A stretch of 34,183 nucleotides of DNA from Chloroflexota bacterium. Its GTDB lineage: Bacteria > Chloroflexota > Anaerolineae > B4-G1 > SLSP01. Position 1 is the stretch's first letter; every line of letters begins with the position of its first letter. The DNA is taken from positions 1 through 34,183 of the forward strand of contig JAIOAS010000017.1 in assembly GCA_019873725.1 (NCBI GenBank), in the 5' to 3' direction. The position numbers were made by a program, and so were the translations under genes. Below are positions 1 through 7,243 of the stretch, in pieces. The notes under the pieces were generated by a model, which worked only from the letters and a program-made list of their open reading frames with translations, made no database searches and was not told the origin of the DNA.

Positions 1-2465
1 CGGAATTGTTCCCCGCCGGAGAAGTTTTCGTAGGGGCGCGTGCCCTTCTCGTCGCTGATGATGATGTCCAGCGTTTCGCGCAGGTTGCCCGTCTTGGTCT
101 CGCGCTGCGTGTCGAAGCGGACGTGCATCCGCCCGGCGGTGAGGCTTTGCAGGATGTGGTTGGCCTCGCGTTCCAGCTCCGGTAGCGTGTGCTCGATGAT
201 CATCGCCGGGATGCCGTTGACGCCGAAAGCGTCGCGCAGTTCGGTGAGCAGGCCCACGCGCGTAGCCAGTTCGTCGCGCTGGACACGCATCTCCTGCTGG
301 CGGCGTTCCAACGTCTCCAACGCGGCAAGATTCTGCCGCGCCGCGCCGATCCGCTGGCGGGCGACGGCTTCCTGCTGGCGTGCCTCGTTGAGCAGGTTTG
401 TCAGGCGGGGCGCTTCGGCCAGGGTGGGGCGCAACGCGTCGAGCGCGGCTTCTTGCACAGCGCGCTCGTTTTCCAGCGCAGCAATGCGCCCGTGCTGCGC
501 TTCGATTTCCAACGCGAGCCGTTTGAGCGTCTCCGCTTCCTTCTCGATGCTGACGCGCGCTTTCTCCAACTCGCGGTAGTCGTCCTCGGCGTGCCTGAGG
601 GCCTGGACGCGCTTTTTGACCTCTTGGTGGGCCGCGGCGTCGTAGCCGAGTTCGGCCAGCTCTGCGTGGATGCGGGCCAGTTCGGCGCGCGGGCCGGCGG
701 CGTAATCCTCTTGGGCGAGGCGGGTTTGGAGGGCGAGCGCGGCAGCCTGCGCCTGTTCCAGCGCGGGACGTTCGGCGTCGGCGTAGGCTTCGGCGGCGAG
801 TTGCGCCTCGACTTCGGCGGCCTGTGCCTGCACCACGGTGATGCGCTCGCGGGCAACGTCGCTCTGTTCGATCTGCTGTTGCAGCCGGGCGACGGTTTGC
901 TCTTGCCGGGGACGCGTGCGCAACAGCCGTTCCTGCTCTTGCAGGCGCAGTTGTAGGGCGGCTTTCTCTTCCTTGAGCGTTTGAAGGCGCGCCTCGTTGG
1001 CGCGAAACTCGTCGCCCATCGCTTCGCCTTCGGCCTGGATTTCGTTGAGCAGGCGTTCCTGGTGTTCGGGCGTGAGGGGCTGGCGGCACAAGGGGCACGC
1101 GGCTTCGGCCTGCGCCAGGGTTTCGATGCGAGTCTTGGCTTCGTTCATCGACTCGAAGAGCTGGCGGTTGCGCTCAATGAGGCGGCTGCGTTCGACTTCG
1201 CCGGCTTGCAGCGTTTCGCGGATTCGGGCTTGCTCCTCGGCGACGGCGTCCAATCGCGCCAGTTCGGCGCGCGCGGCATCGAGTTCGGCTTGTAGCGCCG
1301 CATCAACGGTGCGTTCGCGCAGCAGGGTGATTTGCCCGCGCAGGTCGCTGAGCGTGCGCTCCATCGCGGCGCGGTTCGCGGCGATAGTTCGTTCGATGCG
1401 CTCGATTTTCTGTTCCGCCGCGCGCAGTTGCTTGTTGAGCGCCTCACGTTCGGCGGCGATGGCCTGCTCGCACGCGGCTTTCTCGCTTTGCAGCCGGGCC
1501 GCCTGGCCGAGCTTCTCGCCCCAGGCGCGCTCCTCGACGATGGCGGCATGATACGCCGCGTAGTTCGCTTCGATGACGGCGGCTTGCTCCACCATGCTCG
1601 CATAGTACGCCTGCTGGCCTTGATGCGTTTCCTCTTCCTGTTCCAAACGCGCCAACCGGGCCTTCTCTTGGTGGCGACGTTCGTCCAGGTCGGCGATCTG
1701 ACGACGCAGGCCGAGCGCCTGTTCCTGCACACGGTTGACTTCGTCCACCTGCTTCTGGATTTCGGCCAGGCGCGTCTCGGCGGTGCGAACTTGCGCTTCG
1801 GCTTGGGCAAGCAGGGTCTCGTATTCGCCGCGGCGGGCCAACTCCTGCTCCGTCTCGTTCAGGCGGCGATCCATTTCCTGGATGCGTCCCTGCGCGCCGG
1901 AGAGTCGTTTTTTGACGCGATCCTGGTACTCGTTCCAGCGATCCAATCCCAGGATGGCGCCGAGCACGCGCTTGCGGTCGCTGGAGGTTTGGACGGTGAA
2001 CTCGTCGGCGTGGCCCTGGCGCAGGTAGGCGGAATTGACAAAGGTATCGTAATCCAGCCCCAATTGGGCGATGATGCGATTCTGCGTCTCGCGGATGCTG
2101 TCGGCGGTGAGATTACGCCAGCCTTCGGCGCCTTCTACCTGGAAATCCAGAATCGAGCCGGTGGAGCGCCGTCCCTGACGCTCGCGGCGGCGCAGGATGC
2201 GGCACCGCCGCTCATCGCCGCCCTGGTAGGGCATGCGGAAAACGAACTCGACTTCCAGCCCCTCTTCGCCGTGGTAGACGAGGTCTTCATCTCGCCCGTA
2301 AGGCGCGCGCGATCGGCCCCACACCGCCCAGGTGATCGCGTCGAGCAGTGCCGATTTGCCCGCGCCGTTCTCCCCGACCAGGCTGGCGAGGTGAATCCCG
2401 CGCAAGTCCAGGTCGGTCTCGCGGTGCGACAAAAAGTTACGGAGGTGCAGTTCTTCAGGAATCAT
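1..2465 (-). CDS. sbcC: SbcC/Rad50-family DNA repair ATPase (3'-truncated by window edge)
   Basis: This is the large ATPase subunit of the SbcCD (Rad50/Mre11-type) nuclease that processes DNA ends and hairpins. The frame is open for 821 codons from an ATG at 2465 to the window edge. Visible landmarks are a Walker A motif GENGAGKS near the N-terminus (around residue 35), a long Glu/Arg/Ala-rich coiled-coil stretch, the zinc-hook motif CPLC at residues 457-460, and the ABC signature FSGGEQF at residues 815-821, at the very edge. Walker B and the C-terminus lie outside the window. No Shine-Dalgarno precedes the ATG; the upstream 45 bases are a heptad repeat. The start MIPEELHLRNFLSHR fits the family. 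No sbcD is visible next to it on this side; it may lie beyond the left edge. Confidence 0.93.
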   Translation of the reverse strand, partial: MIPEELHLRNFLSHRETDLDLRGIHLASLVGENGAGKSALLDAITWAVWGRSRAPYGRDEDLVYHGEEGLEVEFVFRMPYQGGDERRCRILRRRERQGRRSTGSILDFQVEGAEGWRNLTADSIRETQNRIIAQLGLDYDTFVNSAYLRQGHADEFTVQTSSDRKRVLGAILGLDRWNEYQDRVKKRLSGAQGRIQEMDRRLNETEQELARRGEYETLLAQAEAQVRTAETRLAEIQKQVDEVNRVQEQALGLRRQIADLDERRHQEKARLARLEQEEETHQGQQAYYASMVEQAAVIEANYAAYHAAIVEERAWGEKLGQAARLQSEKAACEQAIAAEREALNKQLRAAEQKIERIERTIAANRAAMERTLSDLRGQITLLRERTVDAALQAELDAARAELARLDAVAEEQARIRETLQAGEVERSRLIERNRQLFESMNEAKTRIETLAQAEAACPLCRQPLTPEHQERLLNEIQAEGEAMGDEFRANEARLQTLKEEKAALQLRLQEQERLLRTRPRQEQTVARLQQQIEQSDVARERITVVQAQAAEVEAQLAAEAYADAERPALEQAQAAALALQTRLAQEDYAAGPRAELARIHAELAELGYDAAAHQEVKKRVQALRHAEDDYRELEKARVSIEKEAETLKRLALEIEAQHGRIAALENERAVQEAALDALRPTLAEAPRLTNLLNEARQQEAVARQRIGAARQNLAALETLERRQQEMRVQRDELATRVGLLTELRDAFGVNGIPAMIIEHTLPELEREANHILQSLTAGRMHVRFDTQRETKTGNLRETLDIIISDEKGTRPYENFSGGEQF

Positions 2466-2467
2466 AG

Positions 2468-2512
2468 TAATGAGTAAAGGGTAAAGAGTAAAGGGTAAAG
2501 GGTAAAGAGTTG
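2468..2512. repeat. 7-bp tandem repeat (GTAAAGG/GTAAAGA)
   Basis: About six tandem copies of a heptamer, GTAAAGG or GTAAAGA, lie immediately upstream of the sbcC start codon. They occupy the place where its ribosome binding site would be expected. On the sbcC strand it reads as CTTTACC/TCTTTAC units. Confidence 0.85.
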
Positions 2513-2534
2513 AGATGGGAGATGGTATTCATAG

Positions 2535-2581
2535 ATTCGCCTATTCGCCTATTCGCCTATTCGCTGATTCGCCATTCGCCC
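2535..2581. repeat. 8-bp tandem repeat (TATTCGCC type)
   Basis: Consecutive degenerate copies of TATTCGCC are followed by looser ATTCGCC units. They fill the gap between sbcC and the deacetylase gene. Together with the adjacent GTAAAGG heptads, two unrelated short tandem repeats make up almost the whole 127-base intergenic region. No promoter or terminator was recognised here. Confidence 0.8.
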
Positions 2582-2592
2582 TTTGCCATTTG

Positions 2593-3747
2593 TTATTTGA
2601 TTCGCTCATCCTGTGGCGCTTCCGGGCAAAACGCTGTACCTTGTCCGCGCCAGGGGAGGTAGGTGATGAGGTCGGTGAGGGTGTGCGCGCCGTGAATTTC
2701 GAAGCGACGCAGGGCGTAGAGGTTGGACAGGCTTTGTTTCGGTGATGCATTCAGGGCGACAGCGGCGCGGTAGCCGGCTTTTTGGGCCAGCGCGACGGTG
2801 CTGCCGCTGTACAGACCGTAGGGATAAGCCATACTCTCGACCGTGATGTCGAGTTTTGCCTCCAGTAGGGACTTCGAGCCGAAAATCTCGTAACGGCCGT
2901 CCTCCGCGCTGACGGCAAGCAGGTTGACGTGCTTGCGGGTGTGTGCGCCGATTTCCATGCCGGCGTCGCGCAATTCCGCCAACTGTTCCCACGTCATAAC
3001 GCGCCCGCCGGTGGTGTAGCTGCTCGGCACATAGAACGTGGCCTTCATCCCATACTTTTGCAGCAAGGGAAAAGCGATGTTGTATTGTTCGACCCAGCCG
3101 TCGTCGAAGGTGATGGCGATGGGACGTTCGGGGAGGGTGCCCTCACCGCGTAGTGCCGCCACGATCTCGGCGACCGTCACCGTCTGGTAGCCCAGCCGGC
3201 GCAGCAGGGCGAGCTGGGCGTCAAAGTTGGCGGCGGTGATGTTGAAGCGGGTGGCGCTGGCGCCGTCTCGTTCCAGGGATTCGCGCCCCACAAAATGGTA
3301 GAGCAGCATCGGCGCGACAATTTCACCTTCGCGCAGGCTTAGTTGCGTATCTGACATGCATAAGGCGGCTTGCAGGGCCGCATCTGCGTGGAGATAGGTA
3401 TCCAGCACCGTCATGTCGGGCGTGGGGGTGAGGGTGGGGAACGGCGTCGCTGTCGGTGAGGCGGTAGGGGTTGGCGATGGCGTCAGGGTCGGTGTTTCGG
3501 TGGGCGATGGGGTGGGGGATGGCGACGGCATGAGGGTAAGCGTCGGCGACGGTGTCGTCACGGGAGAGAGGTCGGCTGTCGCTGTGAAAGGCGCAGCCGT
3601 GGTTGTGGCTGCCGGTTCCGCATTGGCGTCTTGCGGCGCGACGAGCGGTAGCTGGCTGCCGAGGAAGACCAGGAGCGCCAGGGCCGCAGTGCTGCAGAGC
3701 AGCAGGATGTGATGTCGGAAAGATGAAGTAGACTCCTGCTCAGGCAT
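2593..3747 (-). CDS. Secreted/membrane-anchored polysaccharide deacetylase (NodB domain)
   Basis: This 384-aa carbohydrate esterase family 4-like protein is expected to remove N-acetyl groups from a cell-wall or extracellular polysaccharide. A hydrophobic segment at residues about 14-36 is a signal anchor. It is followed by a Pro/Thr/Ser-rich linker (about 60-110) that would hold the domain away from the membrane. NodB landmarks are TFDDGW (213-218; the Asp pair includes the catalytic base and a metal ligand), the metal-binding HTRKH (269-273) and YPYG (308-311). The start was chosen at 3747 because its ATG overlaps the rlmE stop by 8 nt, which implies translational coupling, and because the hydrophobic anchor follows directly. 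Upstream in-frame sequence is rlmE shadow. The exact substrate cannot be told. Confidence 0.9.
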   Translation of the reverse strand: MPEQESTSSFRHHILLLCSTAALALLVFLGSQLPLVAPQDANAEPAATTTAAPFTATADLSPVTTPSPTLTLMPSPSPTPSPTETPTLTPSPTPTASPTATPFPTLTPTPDMTVLDTYLHADAALQAALCMSDTQLSLREGEIVAPMLLYHFVGRESLERDGASATRFNITAANFDAQLALLRRLGYQTVTVAEIVAALRGEGTLPERPIAITFDDGWVEQYNIAFPLLQKYGMKATFYVPSSYTTGGRVMTWEQLAELRDAGMEIGAHTRKHVNLLAVSAEDGRYEIFGSKSLLEAKLDITVESMAYPYGLYSGSTVALAQKAGYRAAVALNASPKQSLSNLYALRRFEIHGAHTLTDLITYLPWRGQGTAFCPEAPQDERIK

Positions 3748-4345
3748 TTCCTTTGAATCCTTGTGCAACGATGAAGGATTCCCAGCTTTCGTTACGGGTA
3801 GCCGCCGGGGTGTGCATTTTGACGGGATGGAAGGCCATTTTGACTTCGTGGAGCAATGCGGGCAAGTCCTCACCCTCAAAGACTTTGATGACCAACTTCC
3901 CGCCGGGCACCAACAGGGTCTTGGCGACCGCCAACGCAGCGTGGCCCAATTCCATCGAAAGCACGTGATCCCGTAGTTTGATGCCCGTCGTCGAGGGCGC
4001 AGCATCGCTGAGGACGACGTTGACCCGTCCACCGACCAGAGCAATCACCTGGGCTTGCACTGCCGGGTCGGTCATATCGCCCTGGAGCGTCGTGACGCCG
4101 GGAATCGGCTCGATGGCCTGCAAGTCCAGAGCGATCACGCGGCCCTTGTCCCCCACCAGTTTCGCCGTCACCTGTGACCACGAGCCGGGCGCGGCGCCCA
4201 AATCCACCACCACGTCGCCCCGCCGGATAATGTGGAATTTCTCCTGAATTTGCAACAACTTGTACGCCGACCGCGCGCGATAGCCTTCCTGTTTGGCCTT
4301 CTGGAAGTATTCTTCCTTGCGTTGCTGCTTCCGCCAATGCGACAA
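3740..4345 (-). CDS. rlmE: 23S rRNA (uridine-2'-O)-methyltransferase RlmE/FtsJ
   Basis: This 201-aa FtsJ-family SAM-dependent methyltransferase is expected to 2'-O-methylate U2552 (E. coli numbering) in the 23S rRNA A-loop. The SAM-binding motif DLGAAPGSW begins at residue 48. The family's K-D-K-E catalytic tetrad is visible as K29, D114 (LSDAAP), K154 (LVIKVFEG) and E189. The length matches the family, about 200 aa. The start codon is TTG at 4345-4343, supported by AGGAG (complement of 4353-4357) with a 7-nt spacer. The 3' end overlaps the deacetylase gene by 8 nt, so the two are probably co-transcribed. Confidence 0.95.
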   Translation of the reverse strand: MSHWRKQQRKEEYFQKAKQEGYRARSAYKLLQIQEKFHIIRRGDVVVDLGAAPGSWSQVTAKLVGDKGRVIALDLQAIEPIPGVTTLQGDMTDPAVQAQVIALVGGRVNVVLSDAAPSTTGIKLRDHVLSMELGHAALAVAKTLLVPGGKLVIKVFEGEDLPALLHEVKMAFHPVKMHTPAATRNESWESFIVAQGFKGNA

Positions 4346-4373
4346 CTCTCAACTCCTGTAAAAACTAAACCAT

Positions 4374-4447
4374 TTCACCACAGAGGCACGGAGAACACAG
4401 AGAAAACCTTATAAAAATCTCTGTGAACTCTGTGTCTCCGTGGTGAA
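4374..4447. repeat. Imperfect inverted repeat, CACCACAGAGGCACGGAG type
   Basis: Two arms of about 29 bases (4374-4402 and 4419-4447) are reverse complements with about five mismatches, separated by an AT-rich 16-base centre. They lie between hflX and rlmE. The sequence resembles the CACCACAGAGRCACAGAG-type dispersed repeats that I associate with several environmental bacterial phyla. A related but more diverged structure is at 27051-27119. It could fold as a long hairpin in RNA; it lacks a clear U-tract. Confidence 0.75.
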
Positions 4448-4471
4448 TTTTACGTTCGCGTTTTGGATACA

Positions 4472-5854
4472 TCAATCTGCTGACAATACGGCCTGTCTGG
4501 TACGGCGCGGCGCGCGGGGCGTGCGGAAAGCCTCGAATTGCAACGCGAGGACTTCCGGCAGCCGCCCGACGATGCGCGTGCCCGTCTCGCGGTACTCTTC
4601 CTTGTCGATGAGGCCACGCTCGTGGAACAGGCCCACCAGTTCCCCACGGTCGAAGGGGATCACCACATCGACGCGCACCATTTCGGATTCCAATACTTCT
4701 TCGATGTGGCTGAGCAATTTGTCCAGCCCCATGCCGGTGAGCGCAGAGACGGCGACGCTGTCTTCCAGATGACACAGTGCCGCGCAGGCCGCCTCCGGAT
4801 CGGCGAGCCGGTCGATCTTGTTCAGCACGTTGATCATCGGGATATCACCTGCCTGGATCTCCTTGAGCGTGGCGTAGACGGCGCGCGCCTGCTCGAGCGC
4901 CTGCGGATGGCTGGCGTCGATGACGTGCAGCAGCAGATCGGCCTCGATGACCTCTTCCAGCGTGGCGCGGAAGGCGGCGATCAGCCCGGTGGGGAGCTTC
5001 TGGATGAAGCCGACGGTGTCGGTCAACAACACGACCGTCCCGCCCGGCAACGTGATGCGCCGCGTGGTGGGGTCGAGCGTGGCGAAGAGTTGGTCGGCGA
5101 TGTAAACGTCGGCCCCACTGAGCGTGTTGAGCAACGTGGATTTGCCCGCGTTGGTGTAGCCGACCAGCGCGACGGTGGGCAATCCACTGCGGCGGCGCTG
5201 GCTGCGATAGCGAGCGCGTTGCGCACGCACGGTTTCCAACTCGCGCTTGATCTGGCTGATGCGGTGGCGGATCACATTGCGGTCCATTTCCAGCTTCGTT
5301 TCGCCGGGGCCGCGCACGCCGACGCCGCCGGTGCTCCCGCCCGCGCGCCCACCGGCCTGCCGGGTGAGCGCCTGCTGCGTCCACGTCTGTGTCAGGCGCG
5401 GCAGGCGATATTCGTACTGCGCCAGTTCCACCTGGAGCGCGCCTTCGCGGGTGTGCGCGTGCTGGGCGAAGATGTCGAGGATCAGCCCGGTGCGGTCGAG
5501 CACCTTCACATCCTTGCCGAACACCTTTTCCAGCTCGCGCTGGTGACCCGGGGTCAGCTCGTTGTCGAAGATGACTACGTCGATGTGCATCTGCTGCACC
5601 GTCGCGGCGATTTCGGCGGCCTTGCCCTTACCGATGAAGGTGGAGGCATTGGGGCGTTCCAACTTCTGCACCGTCTGGCCAAGCACGTCCAGGCCGGCGG
5701 TATCGGCCAGGCGTGCCAGCTCGCTAAGCGATTCCTCGGCAGGCCAGGCGTCAGGTTTATATTTGCCATCGGGGATGGCCTTCCATTCCACCCCCACCAG
5801 ATAAGCTTTTTCTGGCGGGGCAATTGTCTCTTTAATGGATTCGCGTTCGATCAT
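4472..5854 (-). CDS. hflX: Ribosome-associated GTPase HflX
   Basis: This 460-aa HflX-family GTPase binds the 50S subunit and, in characterised bacteria, splits stalled or hibernating ribosomes. The N-terminal HflX domain includes the Gly-rich linker and RGPGETKLEMD (from residue 181). The G domain shows G1 GYTNAGKS (232-239), G3 DTVGF (279-283) and G4 NKID (345-348). The reading frame is open further upstream, but ATG at 5854 is preferred: AGGAG sits 5 nt before it and the upstream residues are repeat-derived. It reads divergently from the epimerase gene. Its leader contains one arm of the inverted repeat described at 5862-5894. Confidence 0.95.
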   Translation of the reverse strand: MIERESIKETIAPPEKAYLVGVEWKAIPDGKYKPDAWPAEESLSELARLADTAGLDVLGQTVQKLERPNASTFIGKGKAAEIAATVQQMHIDVVIFDNELTPGHQRELEKVFGKDVKVLDRTGLILDIFAQHAHTREGALQVELAQYEYRLPRLTQTWTQQALTRQAGGRAGGSTGGVGVRGPGETKLEMDRNVIRHRISQIKRELETVRAQRARYRSQRRRSGLPTVALVGYTNAGKSTLLNTLSGADVYIADQLFATLDPTTRRITLPGGTVVLLTDTVGFIQKLPTGLIAAFRATLEEVIEADLLLHVIDASHPQALEQARAVYATLKEIQAGDIPMINVLNKIDRLADPEAACAALCHLEDSVAVSALTGMGLDKLLSHIEEVLESEMVRVDVVIPFDRGELVGLFHERGLIDKEEYRETGTRIVGRLPEVLALQFEAFRTPRAPRRTRQAVLSAD

Positions 5855-5861
5855 GCAACTC

Positions 5862-5894
5862 CTGGGTAGTCTGATAGTCGTCAGTCGGATAGTC
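5862..5894. repeat. Left arm of ~32-bp inverted repeat (GATAGTC units)
   Basis: This segment sits directly in front of the hflX Shine-Dalgarno. Positions 5873-5894 are the exact reverse complement of 6179-6200, and the match continues outward for about 10 bases with two mismatches. The arm is itself built from degenerate GACTATC/CGACTGA heptads. It therefore resembles the other short tandem repeats in the window. Confidence 0.85.
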
Positions 5895-5955
5895 TTGGAG
5901 GACGACGACTGTGCGTTGTCATGATAACCGGAAATCAAAGATGGGCAAGGTCAGA

Positions 5956-6086
5956 GTTTTGTCATTCTTGTTCCAAGGGGAACGTCAGTTCCCCGGAACG
6001 CCAGTTCCCCGTCTCAAGCTGCGTTTTGTCATTCTTGCTTCAAGGGGAACGCCAGTTCCCCGGAACGCCGGTTCCCCGGAGCGAGA
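5956..6086. repeat. 67-bp direct repeat, two copies, each with GGGGAAC-NNCA-GTTCCCC hairpins
   Basis: Copy 1 starts at 5956 and copy 2 at 6023, both beginning GTTTTGTCATTCTTG. Each holds a perfect 7-bp-stem palindrome: GGGGAAC-GTCA-GTTCCCC at 5977-5994 and GGGGAAC-GCCA-GTTCCCC at 6044-6061. Each palindrome is followed by a smaller GGAAC-GCC(A/G)-GTTCC hairpin (5995-6008 and 6062-6075). The repeat fills most of the 367-base divergent intergenic region between hflX and the epimerase. No coding sequence was recognised in it. Confidence 0.9.
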
Positions 6087-6178
6087 TAGAAAAGTTAGAT
6101 AATTCTGCGACCTATGTTAAAATGAAACTGAAACCATTGTCCACATTCGTTGAACTTTCACGAATTGTCACGAATAAC

Positions 6179-6209
6179 GACTATCCGACTGACGACTATC
6201 TGACTATCC
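6179..6209. repeat. Right arm of ~32-bp inverted repeat (GACTATC units)
   Basis: Positions 6179-6200 are the exact reverse complement of 5873-5894. The arm sits immediately before the AAGGGGG Shine-Dalgarno (6210-6216) of the epimerase gene. Two divergent genes thus carry nearly the same leader directly upstream of their ribosome binding sites. Confidence 0.85.
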
Positions 6210-6221
6210 AAGGGGGTGTTT

Positions 6222-7151
6222 GTGCGCATTTTAGTCACGGGTGGGGCAGGTTTTTTGGGGAGCGCGCTGGCGAACGCTTTGGTACGCCAGGGTCACGAAG
6301 TGTTGGTGTTGGACGACCTCAGCGCCGGAGATCAAACGCGGCTGGATGCGAAGGTGTTTTTTCATCGTGGGGAGATCACCAACCGGCCCAAACTCTGGAC
6401 GCTCTTACAGGGCGTGCAGTGTGTGTACCATCTCGCCGCGCGCGTGTTGGTGGCGGAATCGATCCTCTATCCCCGCGAATACAACGATGTGAACGTCGGC
6501 GGCACCGTCGCGCTGTTGGAGGCGATGCGCGACGTGGGTGTGCCGCGTCTGGTCTTCACCTCGTCGGGGGCGGTCTACGGGGCGCAGGAAACGCAGCCGG
6601 TGTCCGAAACGACCACGCCCAACCCGCAATCGCCCTATGCGGTGAGCAAACTTGCGGCGGAATATTACGTCCACACCATTGGCGCGCTGTGGGGCACGAC
6701 TACCGTGGCGCTGCGGATTTTCAACGCTTACGGCCCTGGGCAACCACTGCTGCCCTCGCACTCGCCGGTGGTTTCGCGCTTCATCTATCAGGCGTTGGGC
6801 GGCGGTTCGCTGGTGATCTTCGGCAGCGGCGAGCAGACGCGCGATTTCGTCTACGTCGATGACGTGGTGCGTGCGCTCATCGCCGCGGCGACCGCGCCTG
6901 ACGTGGCCCGCCGCACGATCAACATCGGCAGCGGCGAGGAGACCTCGATCCAGACGCTGGCCCAACACGTGCTCGATCTGACCGGTTCTTCTAGCAACAT
7001 CATCAACAGCCCGGTGGAGAGCGGCGGCGTGATGCGCCTGCGCGCGGATGTGCGCCTGGCGCGCCAAATTCTGGGCTACGAACCAAAAGTCACCTTGCAG
7101 GAGGGCCTGCGCCGCACGTTGGCGGAAGACCCGCGTTTCCGCAAGACGTAA
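6222..7151 (+). CDS. NAD-dependent sugar-nucleotide epimerase/dehydratase (extended SDR)
   Basis: This 309-aa extended short-chain dehydrogenase/reductase resembles UDP-glucose 4-epimerase and related NDP-sugar enzymes. The Rossmann motif GGAGFLG is at residues 7-13, the catalytic Ser region TSSGAVYG around 113-120, and the YAVSK catalytic pair at Y139 and K143. The NAFNAYGPG-like stretch (here IFNAYGPGQ) and RDFVYVDDVVRA are typical of the GalE-like clade. The start was set at GTG 6222, 5 nt after AAGGGGG; GTG 6216 is in frame but overlaps the Shine-Dalgarno. It stands alone, so the exact substrate (UDP-Glc, UDP-GlcNAc or a dTDP-sugar) cannot be assigned. Confidence 0.88.
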   Translation: MRILVTGGAGFLGSALANALVRQGHEVLVLDDLSAGDQTRLDAKVFFHRGEITNRPKLWTLLQGVQCVYHLAARVLVAESILYPREYNDVNVGGTVALLEAMRDVGVPRLVFTSSGAVYGAQETQPVSETTTPNPQSPYAVSKLAAEYYVHTIGALWGTTTVALRIFNAYGPGQPLLPSHSPVVSRFIYQALGGGSLVIFGSGEQTRDFVYVDDVVRALIAAATAPDVARRTINIGSGEETSIQTLAQHVLDLTGSSSNIINSPVESGGVMRLRADVRLARQILGYEPKVTLQEGLRRTLAEDPRFRKT

Positions 7152-7154
7152 ATT

Positions 7155-7222
7155 CTACCACTAATCTTCACGAATTTACACTAATTTTTTTCTATTCGTG
7201 GAGATTCGTGCGGATTCGTGGT
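7155..7222. repeat. AT-rich inverted/direct repeat of CACGAAT type
   Basis: The gap between the epimerase and ssnA contains interrupted copies of the motif CACGAAT and its complement ATTCGTG. They are arranged as an imperfect hairpin around a T-tract. Related CACGAAT copies occur at 6155-6176. A weak terminator role for the epimerase gene is possible, because the left arm is followed by a run of T, but this is uncertain. Confidence 0.55.
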
Positions 7223-7243
7223 TTATTTTTGTAGGAGGGTTTT

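Noticed and set aside
189-2477. Long plus-strand frames opposite sbcC
   Set aside because: These are antisense shadows caused by GC-rich codon bias. The minus-strand frame has a zinc hook, Walker A and ABC signature.
4538-5869. 443-codon plus-strand frame opposite hflX
   Set aside because: It is antisense to a gene with all HflX GTPase motifs and has no ribosome binding site or recognisable domain.
5977-6075. GAAC-N4-GTTC sequences resembling LexA boxes
   Set aside because: They are parts of GGGGAAC...GTTCCCC hairpins in a direct repeat, occur four times without a promoter, and the four central bases do not fit the LexA consensus.
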